Below are positions 26,530 to 36,022 of a DNA stretch of 64,000 nucleotides, piece by piece (positions within the stretch are counted from its first letter, which is position 1; each line of letters starts with the position of its first letter). The stretch covers positions 1,798,001 to 1,862,000 of the forward strand of contig NZ_VFPL01000001.1 of NCBI RefSeq assembly GCF_006716645.1. The letters are read 5' to 3'. The DNA comes from Arcticibacter tournemirensis (lineage in GTDB: Bacteria; Bacteroidota; Bacteroidia; Sphingobacteriales; Sphingobacteriaceae). Position numbers and translations under genes: made by a program. Below the pieces are notes generated by a model. The model searched no databases and was not told the origin of the DNA. It was given only the letters and a program-made list of their open reading frames with translations.

Positions 26530-28947
26530 TCATTCTGATCGCAGGCTCTTCACCGGGTTTGCCAGTGCCGCTTTCACCGAATGAAAGCTGACGGTAAGCA
26601 AGGCCACAGAAAATACGATCAGCCCGCCTGCCAGTATAATCCAGCCCGAAACATTGATATGGTAGACAAAGTCTTCCAGCCATTTATGCATAATAAACCA
26701 GGTCAGGGGAGCTGCGATAACAAAAGCTATCAACACTAACCTTGCAAAATCTTTTGATAACATAACTATTATGTTGGCCACACTGGCGCCCAGAACCTTA
26801 CGGATTCCAATTTCTTTGACTCTCTGGTTCATTGCCAGCAGGGCAGAGGCAAACAAACCCATGCAGGATATGAATATAGCCAGGCCGGCTCCTGCGGAGA
26901 ATATTTTCGACATTCCCTCTTCTTTTTTATACTCCCGGTCAGTGTTCTCATCCAGGAAGGATGCACCTGTCTGACTCCGGGGGTTCACTTCTTTCCAGGC
27001 TTTCTCAATAAGCTGCATTGATTTAACAAGGTTGTCACCCTTGACCCTTACGAAAATGTACGAAACAGGCCATTCACCCGGCTGGATCACCATTGTAAGT
27101 GGCTTGATCTCCTGATGCAGGTTCTTGAAATGAAAGTCTTTTACAACTCCAATTACCTTCACATTGTGCCCGTCGCCCAGGGGGAGTATTGTTCCAACTG
27201 GCTCTTTCTCGCCCAGCAGAGCAGCCATTTTTTCATTTATAAGAACCGATGCAGTATCGGTGCCGAAAGCTCTTGAGAAATCCCGTCCCTTAATAAGCGG
27301 TATATCCAGTGTTTTTAGGTAGTCGTAATCTATGCGGAGCCAGTTAGTTTTTACTTCCCTGTTTTTATAATCAAAACCCATTACCGAGTTAGTCACAGAG
27401 CCATCCAGGCCCCGTCCCAGATTGATGTCCGTTCCCGTTACACTCACGGCAGCAGGTATAGCAGCCATTTTGTTTCTCATCTGCTGTAAAGCGCTTTCCG
27501 GATCAATATCATTTCCTATCGGGATACTGATAACTTCCGCCTTGTTGAATCCCAGAGGCATGTTCCTTATGAAGCTGAGCTGCTTACTGATGGTAAGTGT
27601 GGAAATAATGAGGATGATAGCGATGATGAATTGTACGATAGTTAAGGTATTTCGTAATCCGTTTTTCGAGCCTACGTTTAATTTACCCTGTAAAGTCCTT
27701 AGCGTATTAAAGCGGGCCATCACCAGCGACGGGTAACCACCGGCGAGGGCTGTGGTTAGTAGAAAAACAAGGCAGAACCACAAAAGCGCCTGGCCTGAGA
27801 AAAGAATCTCAGCCGACATGTTAGAGCCTGTGGCCGCGAGATACGACTTTAAACCAGCAAGCAGCAAGCCTGTCCCTGCCAGCAGTGCTAAGAAACATAA
27901 AATGAAAGCCTCGCACCAGAACTGGGTAATAATCTGCTTTTTTTGAGCGCCGAATGTTTTTCTTACTCCTATCTCTCTGGCACGTGTAAAAGACGCTGCC
28001 AACGAGAGGTTAACGAAATTGCTTCCTCCTATAAACAGGATAACAGCGCTTAACAGAATAAGGACGAACGGGAAAAAAGGCTTTATGGCCTGGCCTACCG
28101 AACTGATACTGCTGAAATGGATTTCGCTGAGAGGAAGCAGCTTCAGGTTCACGAATTGACCCCGTGTATCCGGTTTCGCGCCGTCGCGTTTCAGGTTCTT
28201 AATATCCGTCTGAAAGTATTTATTTATAAATGGTCTCGCAGATTGTTCGAAAGATTCAGCTGTGATATTATCTGCAAGCTGTAAAAAAACAGGATGGTTT
28301 TGATTGGCCCACTTATCTTCATTCCCTTTATACCCTGGGAAGTTTTCGAAACGCGACAAAATATCAAATTTTAAAGTCGAGTTTTTGGGAGGATCTTCTG
28401 CAACACCAGAAATAATATAGCTCTTCCAATCCTTATCCGTCTTGATTTTAATTGTTTTACCCGTCACATCCTTCGTTCCCATAATCTTTTCAGCATACGA
28501 ACTTGTAATGATCACTTCGTCGGCGTTCCGGAGTGCCGAGCTGGCGTTTCCGCTCACAAGAGGAAAGGAGAACATTTGAAGGAATGAAGGATCGGCATAT
28601 TTAACAGAAAGATCAAAGAATTTGTCGTTATACATCAGGAGCCCGCCTGAATTACCGAAGCGGCTTATATATTTTATTCCACTTAGCTCTGCTTTTGCCG
28701 ACGGAGCAAAAGGAACCGGCATGGGCGAATCATTTTCTATGCCGCGCGGACTGTATTGCTGCCTGTAAACCTGGTATATTTTATCTTTGTTTTTGTGAAA
28801 ATCGTCAAAAGAAAATTCAAACATCGCTGTGAGGAACAAAATAAGCGCCGCCCCGAAGGATATGCTTAAACCAAGCATCTGGATCAGGGTGAAAACTTTA
28901 CGCTTCCACATGTTGCGCATCGCGATCAGAATATAGCTTTTTATCAT
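26530..28947 (-). CDS. MacB/FtsX-type ABC transporter permease (isolated copy)
   Basis: 805-residue permease with two MacB periplasmic core/FtsX halves. First helix near 20-42 (FTLIQMLGLSISFGAALIL), a periplasmic domain, three helices (about 280-430), then a second periplasmic domain and three C-terminal helices with the conserved IGIRKVLGASVANI coupling helix and the tail NPVKSLRSE. I take the ATG at 28947 because it gives the usual IKSYILIAMRNMWKRK start. It stands about 8 kb from the four related permeases and 18 kb from the only ATPase, but its tail is almost identical to theirs. Likely a subunit of an export or envelope-remodelling ABC complex. Confidence 0.93.
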   Translation of the reverse strand: MIKSYILIAMRNMWKRKVFTLIQMLGLSISFGAALILFLTAMFEFSFDDFHKNKDKIYQVYRQQYSPRGIENDSPMPVPFAPSAKAELSGIKYISRFGNSGGLLMYNDKFFDLSVKYADPSFLQMFSFPLVSGNASSALRNADEVIITSSYAEKIMGTKDVTGKTIKIKTDKDWKSYIISGVAEDPPKNSTLKFDILSRFENFPGYKGNEDKWANQNHPVFLQLADNITAESFEQSARPFINKYFQTDIKNLKRDGAKPDTRGQFVNLKLLPLSEIHFSSISSVGQAIKPFFPFVLILLSAVILFIGGSNFVNLSLAASFTRAREIGVRKTFGAQKKQIITQFWCEAFILCFLALLAGTGLLLAGLKSYLAATGSNMSAEILFSGQALLWFCLVFLLTTALAGGYPSLVMARFNTLRTLQGKLNVGSKNGLRNTLTIVQFIIAIILIISTLTISKQLSFIRNMPLGFNKAEVISIPIGNDIDPESALQQMRNKMAAIPAAVSVTGTDINLGRGLDGSVTNSVMGFDYKNREVKTNWLRIDYDYLKTLDIPLIKGRDFSRAFGTDTASVLINEKMAALLGEKEPVGTILPLGDGHNVKVIGVVKDFHFKNLHQEIKPLTMVIQPGEWPVSYIFVRVKGDNLVKSMQLIEKAWKEVNPRSQTGASFLDENTDREYKKEEGMSKIFSAGAGLAIFISCMGLFASALLAMNQRVKEIGIRKVLGASVANIIVMLSKDFARLVLIAFVIAAPLTWFIMHKWLEDFVYHINVSGWIILAGGLIVFSVALLTVSFHSVKAALANPVKSLRSE

Positions 28948-29149
28948 TTTTATTGCTTTAGTTGAAGGCCTCAGAATCTTCGTCCTAATTACCATCATAA
29001 GCAATGCCTTGATTTTAACTTATTGATATTTAATTTGTTGCTTGTTTGTTTTATGCATTTGATGTCCATTGCTGAACACCATATGTACGAAACCGTACAG
29101 CGTAAACGGTACTTTGGTCAAAATGAAGAATTTCAGGCGATTTATACTT

Positions 29150-29222
29150 TAAACCCCAAAACCTACAACCTACAACTTACAACCTACAACTTACTACTTA
29201 CAACTTATTACTTACAACTTAA
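29150..29222. repeat. Word-repeat tract (CTACAACTTACAACC type)
   Basis: Tandem ACCTACAAC, CTTACAAC and CTTATTACTTACAAC words directly after the stop codon of the Lrp-like gene (29229). Confidence 0.75.
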
Positions 29223-29228
29223 AGCAAG

Positions 29229-29690
29229 TCAAATATTATAAGCATGGGTATGTTTAATTTCTTTCAAAACGAAGGCGCTGTTAAGGACGCCGATATTGCT
29301 GATTTTCGATAGCTTATACCGAATAAAATTATGGTATTCGTCAATACTTCTCACATTGATCTTTAAAAGAAAGTCAATCTGACCTGCAATATGATAGCAT
29401 TCCTGAACCTCTTCAAGGTTTTGTATTTCCTGTTCGAATTTATCGATAAAAGCTTCATTATGATATCGCATTGATACCTGGCAGTAGGTTGTAAAAGGCT
29501 GACTTAAGAGGTTTTTGTTCAAGACTGCAACATACTGTTTGACATATCCAAGGTTCTCGAGTCGCTTAATTCTCTCATAAACCGGAGAAATTGAAAGGTT
29601 AAGCAGCGCTGCTAATTCCTTAGTGGTGATCTTCGCATTCTGCTGTAATTCCTTCAGAATAATCCTGTCAATATCGTCGATGGCATTCAT
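29229..29690 (-). CDS. Lrp/AsnC-family transcriptional regulator
   Basis: 153 residues: winged helix-turn-helix in 1-60 (DIDRIILKELQQNAKITTKE, LAALLNLSISPVYERIKRLE) and an AsnC ligand domain (65-150: FTTYCQVSMRYHN, VQECYHIAGQIDFLLKINV). Such regulators sense amino acids. It is divergent from sdaA-kbl across 249 bases, so control of that pair in response to serine, threonine, glycine or leucine is a reasonable inference. I see no clear operator in the intergenic region. Confidence 0.93.
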   Translation of the reverse strand: MNAIDDIDRIILKELQQNAKITTKELAALLNLSISPVYERIKRLENLGYVKQYVAVLNKNLLSQPFTTYCQVSMRYHNEAFIDKFEQEIQNLEEVQECYHIAGQIDFLLKINVRSIDEYHNFIRYKLSKISNIGVLNSAFVLKEIKHTHAYNI

Positions 29691-29939
29691 AGTGGTAAAA
29701 TTTTCTGATTCCGATACGTTCCGATGGCTAATTTAGATTTATTTTTTGCTTGGAGAAGCTCGTACAGTAAAATTTATGGAGAACTGGTATTTATTAAATA
29801 AAATTCCTTTATTACATCGCTTTGAAGTAGAACATATAGGTCCGTGATTGATACAATATATGGATATTTGATGTGTTAAAACTCTTTGTGAATATTACGC
29901 TTATTAATGAATATCCTTTAAATGAGGTAGTCATTTCCA

Positions 29940-31367
29940 ATGGAAGAAGAAAGAATTTCGGTTTTTGATGTGTTTAAAATAGGTGTAGGCCCATCAAGTT
30001 CACATACGCTGGGTCCCTGGAAAGCAGCACAGCAATTTGTTAAGTCGTTGCAGGGTAGCGACTTGCTTTCGAAGGTGGAATCCCTTAAAGTTATTCTATA
30101 TGGATCGCTCGCTAAAACCGGCAGGGGGCATGGAACTGATATTGCGATCATGCTGGGTCTCATGGACTGCGACCCCGTTACAATTGATACGTCTACTATC
30201 CTCCCGATCATCGATGGAGTGCGCCAAACTTCCGAAATTACCTTAAGTAGAAATACGCGGATTTCGTTCGTTCCCGAAAGCGATATCTTTTTCGAATATA
30301 ACGAATCGCTTCCTTTTCACCCCAATGCGATGACCTTTATCGCGGAGGTGGGCGAAATGGGTCAATTCATAGAAACATGGTACTCCATCGGCGGCGGTTT
30401 TATAAAGAAAGAAGGCGAATGTGATAATGTTGACAAGCCGGTAAGTTTACCGTACCCCATTAACTACGCAGCCGATTTGCTTAAGTGGTGCGAGACCTCG
30501 AACAAGCGCATATGGGAGGTGGTGATGGAGAATGAGAAAGCCTGGAGGTCCGAACAAGAGGTAAACGATGGTTTACTCGAAATTTATAAGACGATGCGCG
30601 ATTGCATTTACCGGGGGTGTAATACCGACGGTATTTTGCCCGGCGGACTGGATGTAAAGCGGCGTGCTGCAAATATGAGCAGAAGTTTGCTAAATGGCGG
30701 GGCATATTCCGACTACGAGAGCTGGAGAGCGAGAGTACGTCCCTCAGGTAATAGTTTTAACAGTATTCTCGATTGGGTAAGCTGTTTTGCGCTGGCCGTG
30801 AATGAAGAGAATGCTTCGTTTGGAAGAGTGGTTACAGCTCCTACAAATGGGGCAGCAGGGGTAATTCCTGCTGTTCTGAAGTATTATGTCTTTTTCTGCG
30901 ACGGCGACGACCCGCAGAAAATCGTTCAGTTCCTTTTAACAGCAGGGGAGATAGGCAGCATTTTTAAAAAGGGATCCACTATATCGGCGGCCATGGGAGG
31001 CTGCCAGGCTGAAATCGGAGTTTCTTCGGCAATGGCTGCAGCTGGACTTACGGAGGTGATGGGAGGGTCGGTAAAGCAATGTCTTATGGCTGCTGAAATT
31101 GCTATGGAGCACCATCTTGGCATGACCTGCGATCCGGTGGGCGGACTGGTTCAAATCCCTTGTATCGAAAGGAACGCTTTTGGGGCGATAAAGGCAATTA
31201 CCGCTTCGCAGCTCGCCTTAAGAAGCGATCCGGCACTTGCCAAAGTTTCTCTTGACAACGTGGTGAAAACCATGTGGCAAACAGCCCAGGACATGCATTC
31301 CAGGTACAAGGAAACTTCTGAAGGGGGACTTGCTGTTAACATTCCTATCAGTCTTAGTGAATGCTAA
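29940..31367 (+). CDS. sdaA: L-serine ammonia-lyase, iron-sulfur type, single chain
   Basis: Deaminates L-serine to pyruvate using a [4Fe-4S] cluster. 475 residues join the beta domain (about 1-155, beginning [20 protein letters not shown]) and the alpha domain (about 190-475) in one chain, as in Escherichia coli SdaA. Cluster-type cysteines appear in [26 protein letters not shown]. Other family motifs: [16 protein letters not shown] and [16 protein letters not shown]. It is 44 bases upstream of kbl on the same strand; the two together send threonine-derived glycine and serine toward pyruvate. Confidence 0.96.
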   Translation: MEEERISVFDVFKIGVGPSSSHTLGPWKAAQQFVKSLQGSDLLSKVESLKVILYGSLAKTGRGHGTDIAIMLGLMDCDPVTIDTSTILPIIDGVRQTSEITLSRNTRISFVPESDIFFEYNESLPFHPNAMTFIAEVGEMGQFIETWYSIGGGFIKKEGECDNVDKPVSLPYPINYAADLLKWCETSNKRIWEVVMENEKAWRSEQEVNDGLLEIYKTMRDCIYRGCNTDGILPGGLDVKRRAANMSRSLLNGGAYSDYESWRARVRPSGNSFNSILDWVSCFALAVNEENASFGRVVTAPTNGAAGVIPAVLKYYVFFCDGDDPQKIVQFLLTAGEIGSIFKKGSTISAAMGGCQAEIGVSSAMAAAGLTEVMGGSVKQCLMAAEIAMEHHLGMTCDPVGGLVQIPCIERNAFGAIKAITASQLALRSDPALAKVSLDNVVKTMWQTAQDMHSRYKETSEGGLAVNIPISLSEC

Positions 31368-31411
31368 TGAATTTAATAAATTATCTGTTATTGAGCTTAA
31401 TATAAAAAGTC

Positions 31412-32602
31412 ATGTACGAAACATTAAAACCAGAGCTGCAGAAGCTTATTGAAGAAATCAAAGAAGCAGGATTATTTAAGGAAGAAAGAATCATTACTAC
31501 CCCTCAGGGTGCACAGATCGATACCACCGCAAATCACGGGGTACTCAACTTCTGTGCTAATAATTACCTCGGACTATCTTCTCATCCGAAGGTAGTAGAA
31601 GCCGCAAAGAAAGCGATTGATGCGCGTGGATATGGAATGTCTTCTGTTCGTTTTATTTGTGGTACACAGGATATACATAAGGAGCTTGAGAAGAAGCTCT
31701 CAGACTTCCTTGGAATGGAAGATACCATTCTTTATGCGGCAGCTTTTGATGCGAATGGTGGCGTCTTCGAACCTCTTTTAGGGGAAGATTCTGCTATCAT
31801 CTCCGATGCGCTCAATCATGCCTCTATTATCGATGGAGTGCGCTTGTGTAAAGCAAAACGATATCGTTATAATCATAACGATATGGACGACCTTGAAAGT
31901 AAGTTAAAGGAATCATCTGCTTTAAAACACCGGATTATCGTTACCGACGGGTCTTTTTCCATGGACGGCACCATTGCGCAACTTGATAAGATTTGCGATC
32001 TCGCAGATCAATATAAGGCGCTTGTAATGGTCGACGAAAGCCATTCTTCTGGCTTTATCGGGAAAACGGGGCGCGGTACTCATGAGCATCACGGTGTGAT
32101 GGGCCGCATTGATATTATAACCGGAACATTAGGCAAAGCTCTGGGAGGAGCAATGGGAGGTTTTACTTCAGCGAAAAAAGAGATTATCGAAGTTCTGCGC
32201 CAGCGTTCGCGGCCTTATCTTTTCTCTAATTCTCTTGCTCCCTCTATCGTCGGCGCTTCTATCGCTGTGCTTGACATGCTCTCGGAAACAACCGAATTAA
32301 GAGATCGCCTCGAATGGAACACTTCTTATTTCAGGGAAAAGATGACTGCTGCCGGTTTTGATATCAAACCCGGAGTACATCCTATCGTTCCGATCATGCT
32401 ATATGATTCGAAGCTGTCGCAGCTGTTTGCTTCCAAACTTCTTGAGAAGGGCATTTATGTGATCGGGTTTTATTATCCCGTAGTTCCCGAAGGGAAGGCA
32501 AGGATACGCGTTCAGATGTCGGCAGCACATACCAAAGAGCATCTGGATAAAGCCATTAACGCATTTACAGAAGTAGGCAAGGAGCTGGGCGTTTTGAAAT
32601 AA
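31412..32602 (+). CDS. kbl: Glycine C-acetyltransferase (2-amino-3-ketobutyrate CoA ligase)
   Basis: PLP enzyme that splits 2-amino-3-oxobutyrate (from threonine dehydrogenase) with CoA into glycine and acetyl-CoA. 396 residues, alpha-oxoamine synthase fold: [13 protein letters not shown], the cofactor-stacking region [25 protein letters not shown], and the PLP Lys in [15 protein letters not shown] (about 240-254). The TSVRFICGT-type loop reads [17 protein letters not shown], matching Kbl better than KAS-type 8-amino-7-oxononanoate synthase. The usual tdh partner is not in the window. Confidence 0.94.
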   Translation: MYETLKPELQKLIEEIKEAGLFKEERIITTPQGAQIDTTANHGVLNFCANNYLGLSSHPKVVEAAKKAIDARGYGMSSVRFICGTQDIHKELEKKLSDFLGMEDTILYAAAFDANGGVFEPLLGEDSAIISDALNHASIIDGVRLCKAKRYRYNHNDMDDLESKLKESSALKHRIIVTDGSFSMDGTIAQLDKICDLADQYKALVMVDESHSSGFIGKTGRGTHEHHGVMGRIDIITGTLGKALGGAMGGFTSAKKEIIEVLRQRSRPYLFSNSLAPSIVGASIAVLDMLSETTELRDRLEWNTSYFREKMTAAGFDIKPGVHPIVPIMLYDSKLSQLFASKLLEKGIYVIGFYYPVVPEGKARIRVQMSAAHTKEHLDKAINAFTEVGKELGVLK

Positions 32603-32635
32603 ACTATTGGTTTCAGTTGCACACTGAAGCCTGCA

Positions 32636-32664
32636 GATGAGAGAAGTTTGTAACTTCTCTCATC
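32636..32664. terminator. Terminator between convergent kbl and DPP4 genes
   Basis: A perfect 13-base-pair stem, GATGAGAGAAGTT and AACTTCTCTCATC, with loop TGT. The following sequence is only moderately T-rich, but the position 34 bases after kbl and 17 bases from the opposing stop fits a shared terminator. Confidence 0.65.
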
Positions 32665-32680
32665 CTTTGACCCCATTTTA

Positions 32681-34834
32681 CTATTTCAGGTATTCGTCAA
32701 AGTAATCAGTGATTTTCTGCATCAGATGCACCCGGTCGCGGCCTCTTACGTTATGCTCATAACCAGGGTATACAAAATAATCTACCTGCACATTATTGTC
32801 TACGCACTGCTTCACGAAGTTAACCGAATGCTGCCAGACAACAGTGCTGTCAATTGTACCATGGATCAATAATAATTTCCCCTTCAGGTTCTTTACCTTG
32901 GTAAGAAGGTTCGCTTCTTCGTAGCCTTCCGGATTCTCCTGGGGGGTATCCATATAGCGCTCGGTATACATCACCTCATACATCTTCCAGTCCATCACCG
33001 GACCGCCGGCAACACCGCATTTAAATACTTCCGGGTGACGCAGCATCAGCGATGTGGTCATGAAGCCACCATAGCTCCAGCCGTGAACACCTAACCTCGA
33101 TGCATCCACAAAGGGAAGCGACTTCAGGTATGCCACACCCTTTAGCTGATCCTCCATTTCTACCGTTCCCAGTTTTCTAAACGTAGCCTGTTCAAATTTC
33201 ATTCCCCTGTTAGCGCTGCCCCGGCCCTCCATGGTGAAAATGACATAGCCGTGCTGCGCCATATATTCGTACCAAAGATTGCCGCTGGCAGGGAAGCCAT
33301 TAGAGATGATCTGAACGTTCGGACCGTTATACAGATAAACAATTACAGGGTATTTCTTTGTCGCATCAAAGTTTACGGGATAGATCAGCTTTCCATATAA
33401 AGGAGTGCCATCATCAGCTTTAATCGTTACGTTTTCAATCTTTGGCCGCTGATACGCGGCGAGAGGATCTTTTGCGGTCAGAAGATTTTGCTTCCATTTC
33501 CCGGTGGTCGACACCATGTCGATAACCCTTGGTGCATTCCCGTTCGACCAGCGGTCGATCACATAATCACCGGTGGTACTTACTCCGGCCGAGTGAGTGC
33601 CCGGATCGCTGCCCAGCCTTCTCAGCTTTCCGCTTTCCCAGTTCACCGAATAAATATGCCGGTCTAAAGGCGACTCCTTCGTGCTAATAATATAAAGCTC
33701 TTTCCTTTTTTCTGACTCTCCCGCTATCTCAGTAACCACCCAGTCGCCTTTCGTGATCTGATTAAGTAGTTTTCCCCTGGTATTGTATCGGTAGAGATGC
33801 ATAAACCCGTCGCGCTGACTCCACCAGATGAACTCGTCGTTTTTTCCGGGAATAAAAGTGAGCGAGTGCTGCGGATGTACATATTTTGGGTCAGTTTCCT
33901 CAAACAGTGTTTTTATGAAGGCGCCTGTGCGGGCGTTGTACTGGTTCAGCCAAAGGTGATTCTGTTCGCGGTTGAGTATAGCCAGATAAATAAACTGCTC
34001 GTCGGGGCTCCAGGTAACAGAAGTCAGATAGTGGTCCTTCGGAGTACCAGTGTCCAGGAATATCGTTTTCCCGCTTGAAGGATTGTAAACGCCGAGGGTC
34101 ACTTCATGGGAAGTGCGACCTGCAAAAGGATACTTTGTCAGATGAACAGCCGCAGGAGTCACATTCCAGTTTACAATAGGATAATCTTCAACCATGCGTT
34201 CATCCATCCTGTAAAAAGCAAGATAGTTCCCTTTAGGGGATAAGAATATTCCACCGTCGATGCCGAATTCGTTTCTGTGGACAGAACGCCCGTTAACTAT
34301 CCCGGCCTCCTTGTCGCTGGTCACCGTATGCGTTTTTCCTGCAGCATCAATAAGATATAGGTTGTTCCCAATAGTATAAGCAAACCGCTTTGTGCTTTTT
34401 TGTAAAACGACGTTCTCTGCTTCCCCGGGAAGGTCCCTCCATTCTTTGATATTCCAGCCATTAGCTGCAGCTGAACAGATGAAATAGTTGTTTCCCAGTG
34501 CAAAGAAGGCCTCTTTGTTGTCGATCCATTCTATCGGTGGCAAGGCACGTAAAGTATATTTACTACCAAGTTGCTTCTGAAGTTCGCTTAAACGAAGCAA
34601 TGTGTCGGTACTTATCTGCGGAAGCTTCCGGCGGACCAGTGCACCTCCGTATGGAGTTTTCACTACCTCGGAAATCGAATTTTCACCCGGAATCCAGTTT
34701 AACTGTTTAAGGTCTTCACGTGCCAGACTGGTATTCATACCAAGAACGGCTTCTTCCATCGTAAACTGTTTTTGCTGGGCAAAAGCAGGCGCACAAAAGC
34801 TAAAGCTGACAAAGAGCAGAAAAAATCGGATCAT
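32681..34834 (-). CDS. S9-family dipeptidyl peptidase IV-like serine peptidase
   Basis: 717 residues, exported (FFLLFVSFSFCAPAFAQ). A DPP4 N-terminal eight-blade propeller (about 60-450) precedes an alpha/beta-hydrolase domain with the nucleophile in GWSYGG (about 555-560), catalytic Asp in HGTIDSTVV and His in YEHNVRGRD. Cleaves X-Pro or X-Ala dipeptides from peptide N-termini in the family. The ATG at 34834 gives a proper signal peptide, unlike the longer frame to 34888. A TATCTTTG element lies 52 bases upstream. Single gene. Confidence 0.94.
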   Translation of the reverse strand: MIRFFLLFVSFSFCAPAFAQQKQFTMEEAVLGMNTSLAREDLKQLNWIPGENSISEVVKTPYGGALVRRKLPQISTDTLLRLSELQKQLGSKYTLRALPPIEWIDNKEAFFALGNNYFICSAAANGWNIKEWRDLPGEAENVVLQKSTKRFAYTIGNNLYLIDAAGKTHTVTSDKEAGIVNGRSVHRNEFGIDGGIFLSPKGNYLAFYRMDERMVEDYPIVNWNVTPAAVHLTKYPFAGRTSHEVTLGVYNPSSGKTIFLDTGTPKDHYLTSVTWSPDEQFIYLAILNREQNHLWLNQYNARTGAFIKTLFEETDPKYVHPQHSLTFIPGKNDEFIWWSQRDGFMHLYRYNTRGKLLNQITKGDWVVTEIAGESEKRKELYIISTKESPLDRHIYSVNWESGKLRRLGSDPGTHSAGVSTTGDYVIDRWSNGNAPRVIDMVSTTGKWKQNLLTAKDPLAAYQRPKIENVTIKADDGTPLYGKLIYPVNFDATKKYPVIVYLYNGPNVQIISNGFPASGNLWYEYMAQHGYVIFTMEGRGSANRGMKFEQATFRKLGTVEMEDQLKGVAYLKSLPFVDASRLGVHGWSYGGFMTTSLMLRHPEVFKCGVAGGPVMDWKMYEVMYTERYMDTPQENPEGYEEANLLTKVKNLKGKLLLIHGTIDSTVVWQHSVNFVKQCVDNNVQVDYFVYPGYEHNVRGRDRVHLMQKITDYFDEYLK

Positions 34835-34885
34835 ATATGACAGGAAATAAATTACAATTGCGCGGCTCAGGCTGCACAACTGCAA

Positions 34886-34893
34886 CAAAGATA
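34886..34893 (-). promoter_or_regulatory. Candidate -7 element of the DPP4 gene
   Basis: Minus strand TATCTTTG matches TAnnTTTG; leader to the ATG at 34834 would be about 45 bases. The -33 element is poor. Confidence 0.35.
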
Positions 34894-34915
34894 ATGATCT
34901 GAACGAATAGATCGC

Positions 34916-35188
34916 TTACTGATAATGTGAGTAGCAAGAAATAATAACCACAGAGTTGTTAGTTATTTTATAGACAAGACGATGTTCATTATTTATTCTC
35001 CGGCTCCAATATCCCTGAAACTGGTGTTTCAGAGCTTCAGGCTTTCCAATGCCCTCAAAAGGACTTCTCAGAATATCCTTAATAAGGTCTCCAATCCTTA
35101 ATGCAACTTTTCTGTCTGTTTGTATCCAATTTTGGTATTCTTTAAAAGCTTTTGGAATGAACTCAATAGTTCTATCATAAGAGCTCAT
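34916..35188 (-). CDS. Txe/YoeB-family toxin (mRNA interferase)
   Basis: 90-residue RelE-fold ribosome-dependent endoribonuclease. Family signatures are intact: a Trp-rich start region (FKEYQNWIQTDRKVALRI), GIGKPEALKHQFQGYWSRRI, NNEHRLVYKI and the C-terminal catalytic His-Tyr in ISCYSHYQ. Length is normal, so it appears functional. It follows its antitoxin with a 14-base overlap, the usual order for a type II pair with translational coupling. Confidence 0.93.
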   Translation of the reverse strand: MSSYDRTIEFIPKAFKEYQNWIQTDRKVALRIGDLIKDILRSPFEGIGKPEALKHQFQGYWSRRINNEHRLVYKITNNSVVIISCYSHYQ

Positions 35189-35399
35189 TGGCTTTTAGTG
35201 TTATTGTTTCCTGTTTTTTGTCATACTCTGCTATTCTCTCCTGAAGCTCCTGGGCATATGCAGGATTACTTAAAATATAATCAGTAGCATCAGCAGATTG
35301 AATAGTTATTTCAACCGTTTTATGAGGAAACATTTCTTTGATACCATTCAGAAAATCAGTACCTAACATATCTGTATTAATTCTTATTGTAGCTTCCAT
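35175..35399 (-). CDS. Antitoxin of the YoeB-type module
   Basis: 74 residues, beginning EATIRINTDMLGTDFLNGIK and ending in an acidic, helical tail (YAQELQERIAEYDKKQ). The tail is the part expected to wrap the toxin. The N-terminal half looks like a small beta-helix DNA-binding or dimerisation unit, not the Phd/YefM fold usual with YoeB; similar short antitoxins occur in Bacteroidota. It overlaps the toxin by 14 bases. A TATATTTG element lies 22 bases upstream of the ATG. Confidence 0.85.
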   Translation of the reverse strand: MEATIRINTDMLGTDFLNGIKEMFPHKTVEITIQSADATDYILSNPAYAQELQERIAEYDKKQETITLKANELL

Positions 35400-35420
35400 A
35401 AGAGAAGAAATTTAAATATA

Positions 35421-35428
35421 CAAATATA
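35421..35428 (-). promoter_or_regulatory. Candidate -7 element of the YoeB-type module
   Basis: Minus strand TATATTTG, 22 bases before the antitoxin ATG, in an AT-rich stretch. No convincing -33 element. Confidence 0.35.
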
Positions 35429-35643
35429 CAATTATTCTCCTTGACAAAGCTTGGTTTTTCCCGGGCAAACGAGTTCTGAAAACAAAAAGTCTTCCCGAAG
35501 ACCTTAACACTAAGCGTTTCCATTGGATTGAAGTCAGGTCAATGTTGCCTAAAGATATTTTTCTGTATGTTACCTTGATTGCCTGGTACCTGATTGCTTG
35601 TTTTTGCACGATTTTTGTACTTTTATTTATTCACAATACTATC

Positions 35644-35850
35644 GTGGAGCATCTGAAATTAATTGAAAAGATAAAAAAAATTCCACCTGGACACCATAAG
35701 GAGGTTGAAGACTTTATAGATTTTATTTTGGAGAAGAAAAATATCACTTCAAAGAAAAGCAAGGGACGGAAACTGGGATTGCTAAGGGGTAAAATGCAAA
35801 TGAGTCCCGGTTTTGATGATCCTCTGGACGATTTCAAGGAATACATGTAA
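35644..35850 (+). CDS. DUF2281-like antitoxin (partner of a broken PIN toxin)
   Basis: 68 residues from a GTG start: an amphipathic helix (LIEKIKKIPPGHHKEVEDFI, DFILEKK), a basic linker (TSKKSKGRKLG) and a toxin-binding-like tail (LLRGKMQMSPGFDDPLDDF). This is the DUF2281 plan, small antitoxins placed ahead of PIN-domain VapC toxins. An upstream ATG at 35542 would add 34 very hydrophobic residues, which does not fit. A weak promoter (TACTTTTA at 35618) also favours the GTG. The next reading frame is the truncated PIN gene, starting 20 bases later. Confidence 0.72.
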   Translation: MEHLKLIEKIKKIPPGHHKEVEDFIDFILEKKNITSKKSKGRKLGLLRGKMQMSPGFDDPLDDFKEYM

Positions 35851-35876
35851 ATGAGTCGAATACATGTAAATGAGTC
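35839..35876 (+). repeat. 19-base tandem duplication at the antitoxin/toxin junction
   Basis: GAATACATGTAAATGAGTC occurs twice in a row (35839-35857 and 35858-35876). The unit holds the antitoxin stop and the toxin start codon. The duplication has separated a 4-base-overlap style or adjacent pair by 19 bases. Confidence 0.9.
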
Positions 35877-36022
35877 AGTACCTTCTCGATGCACATGCAT
35901 TGTTGTGGATGAAGGATGATAGCGACCAACTCTCGGAAAGGGTAAGAGAAATATTAAGAGATGATCGATCCGACTTATATGTTAGTATTGTCTCTTTCTG
36001 GGAGATAGTTAGCACTCTTTAA
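35870..36022 (+). pseudogene. Truncated PIN-domain (VapC-like) toxin
   Basis: Fifty residues, beginning SQYLLDAHALLWMKDDS, which is the first strand of a PIN nuclease with its first catalytic Asp (LLDAHALLW), then LSERVREILRDDRSDLYVS and IVSFWEIVSTL before a stop. Intact relatives run to about 125-130 residues and need two or three more acidic residues. The stop is at the 3' end of the opposing DUF4143 ATPase gene (36019), so the remainder seems to have been lost when that gene arrived. Confidence 0.8.

Noticed and set aside
35542-35643. Upstream ATG start for the DUF2281-like antitoxin
   Set aside because: It adds 34 strongly hydrophobic residues that do not suit a cytoplasmic antitoxin; the GTG at 35644 gives the usual family length.
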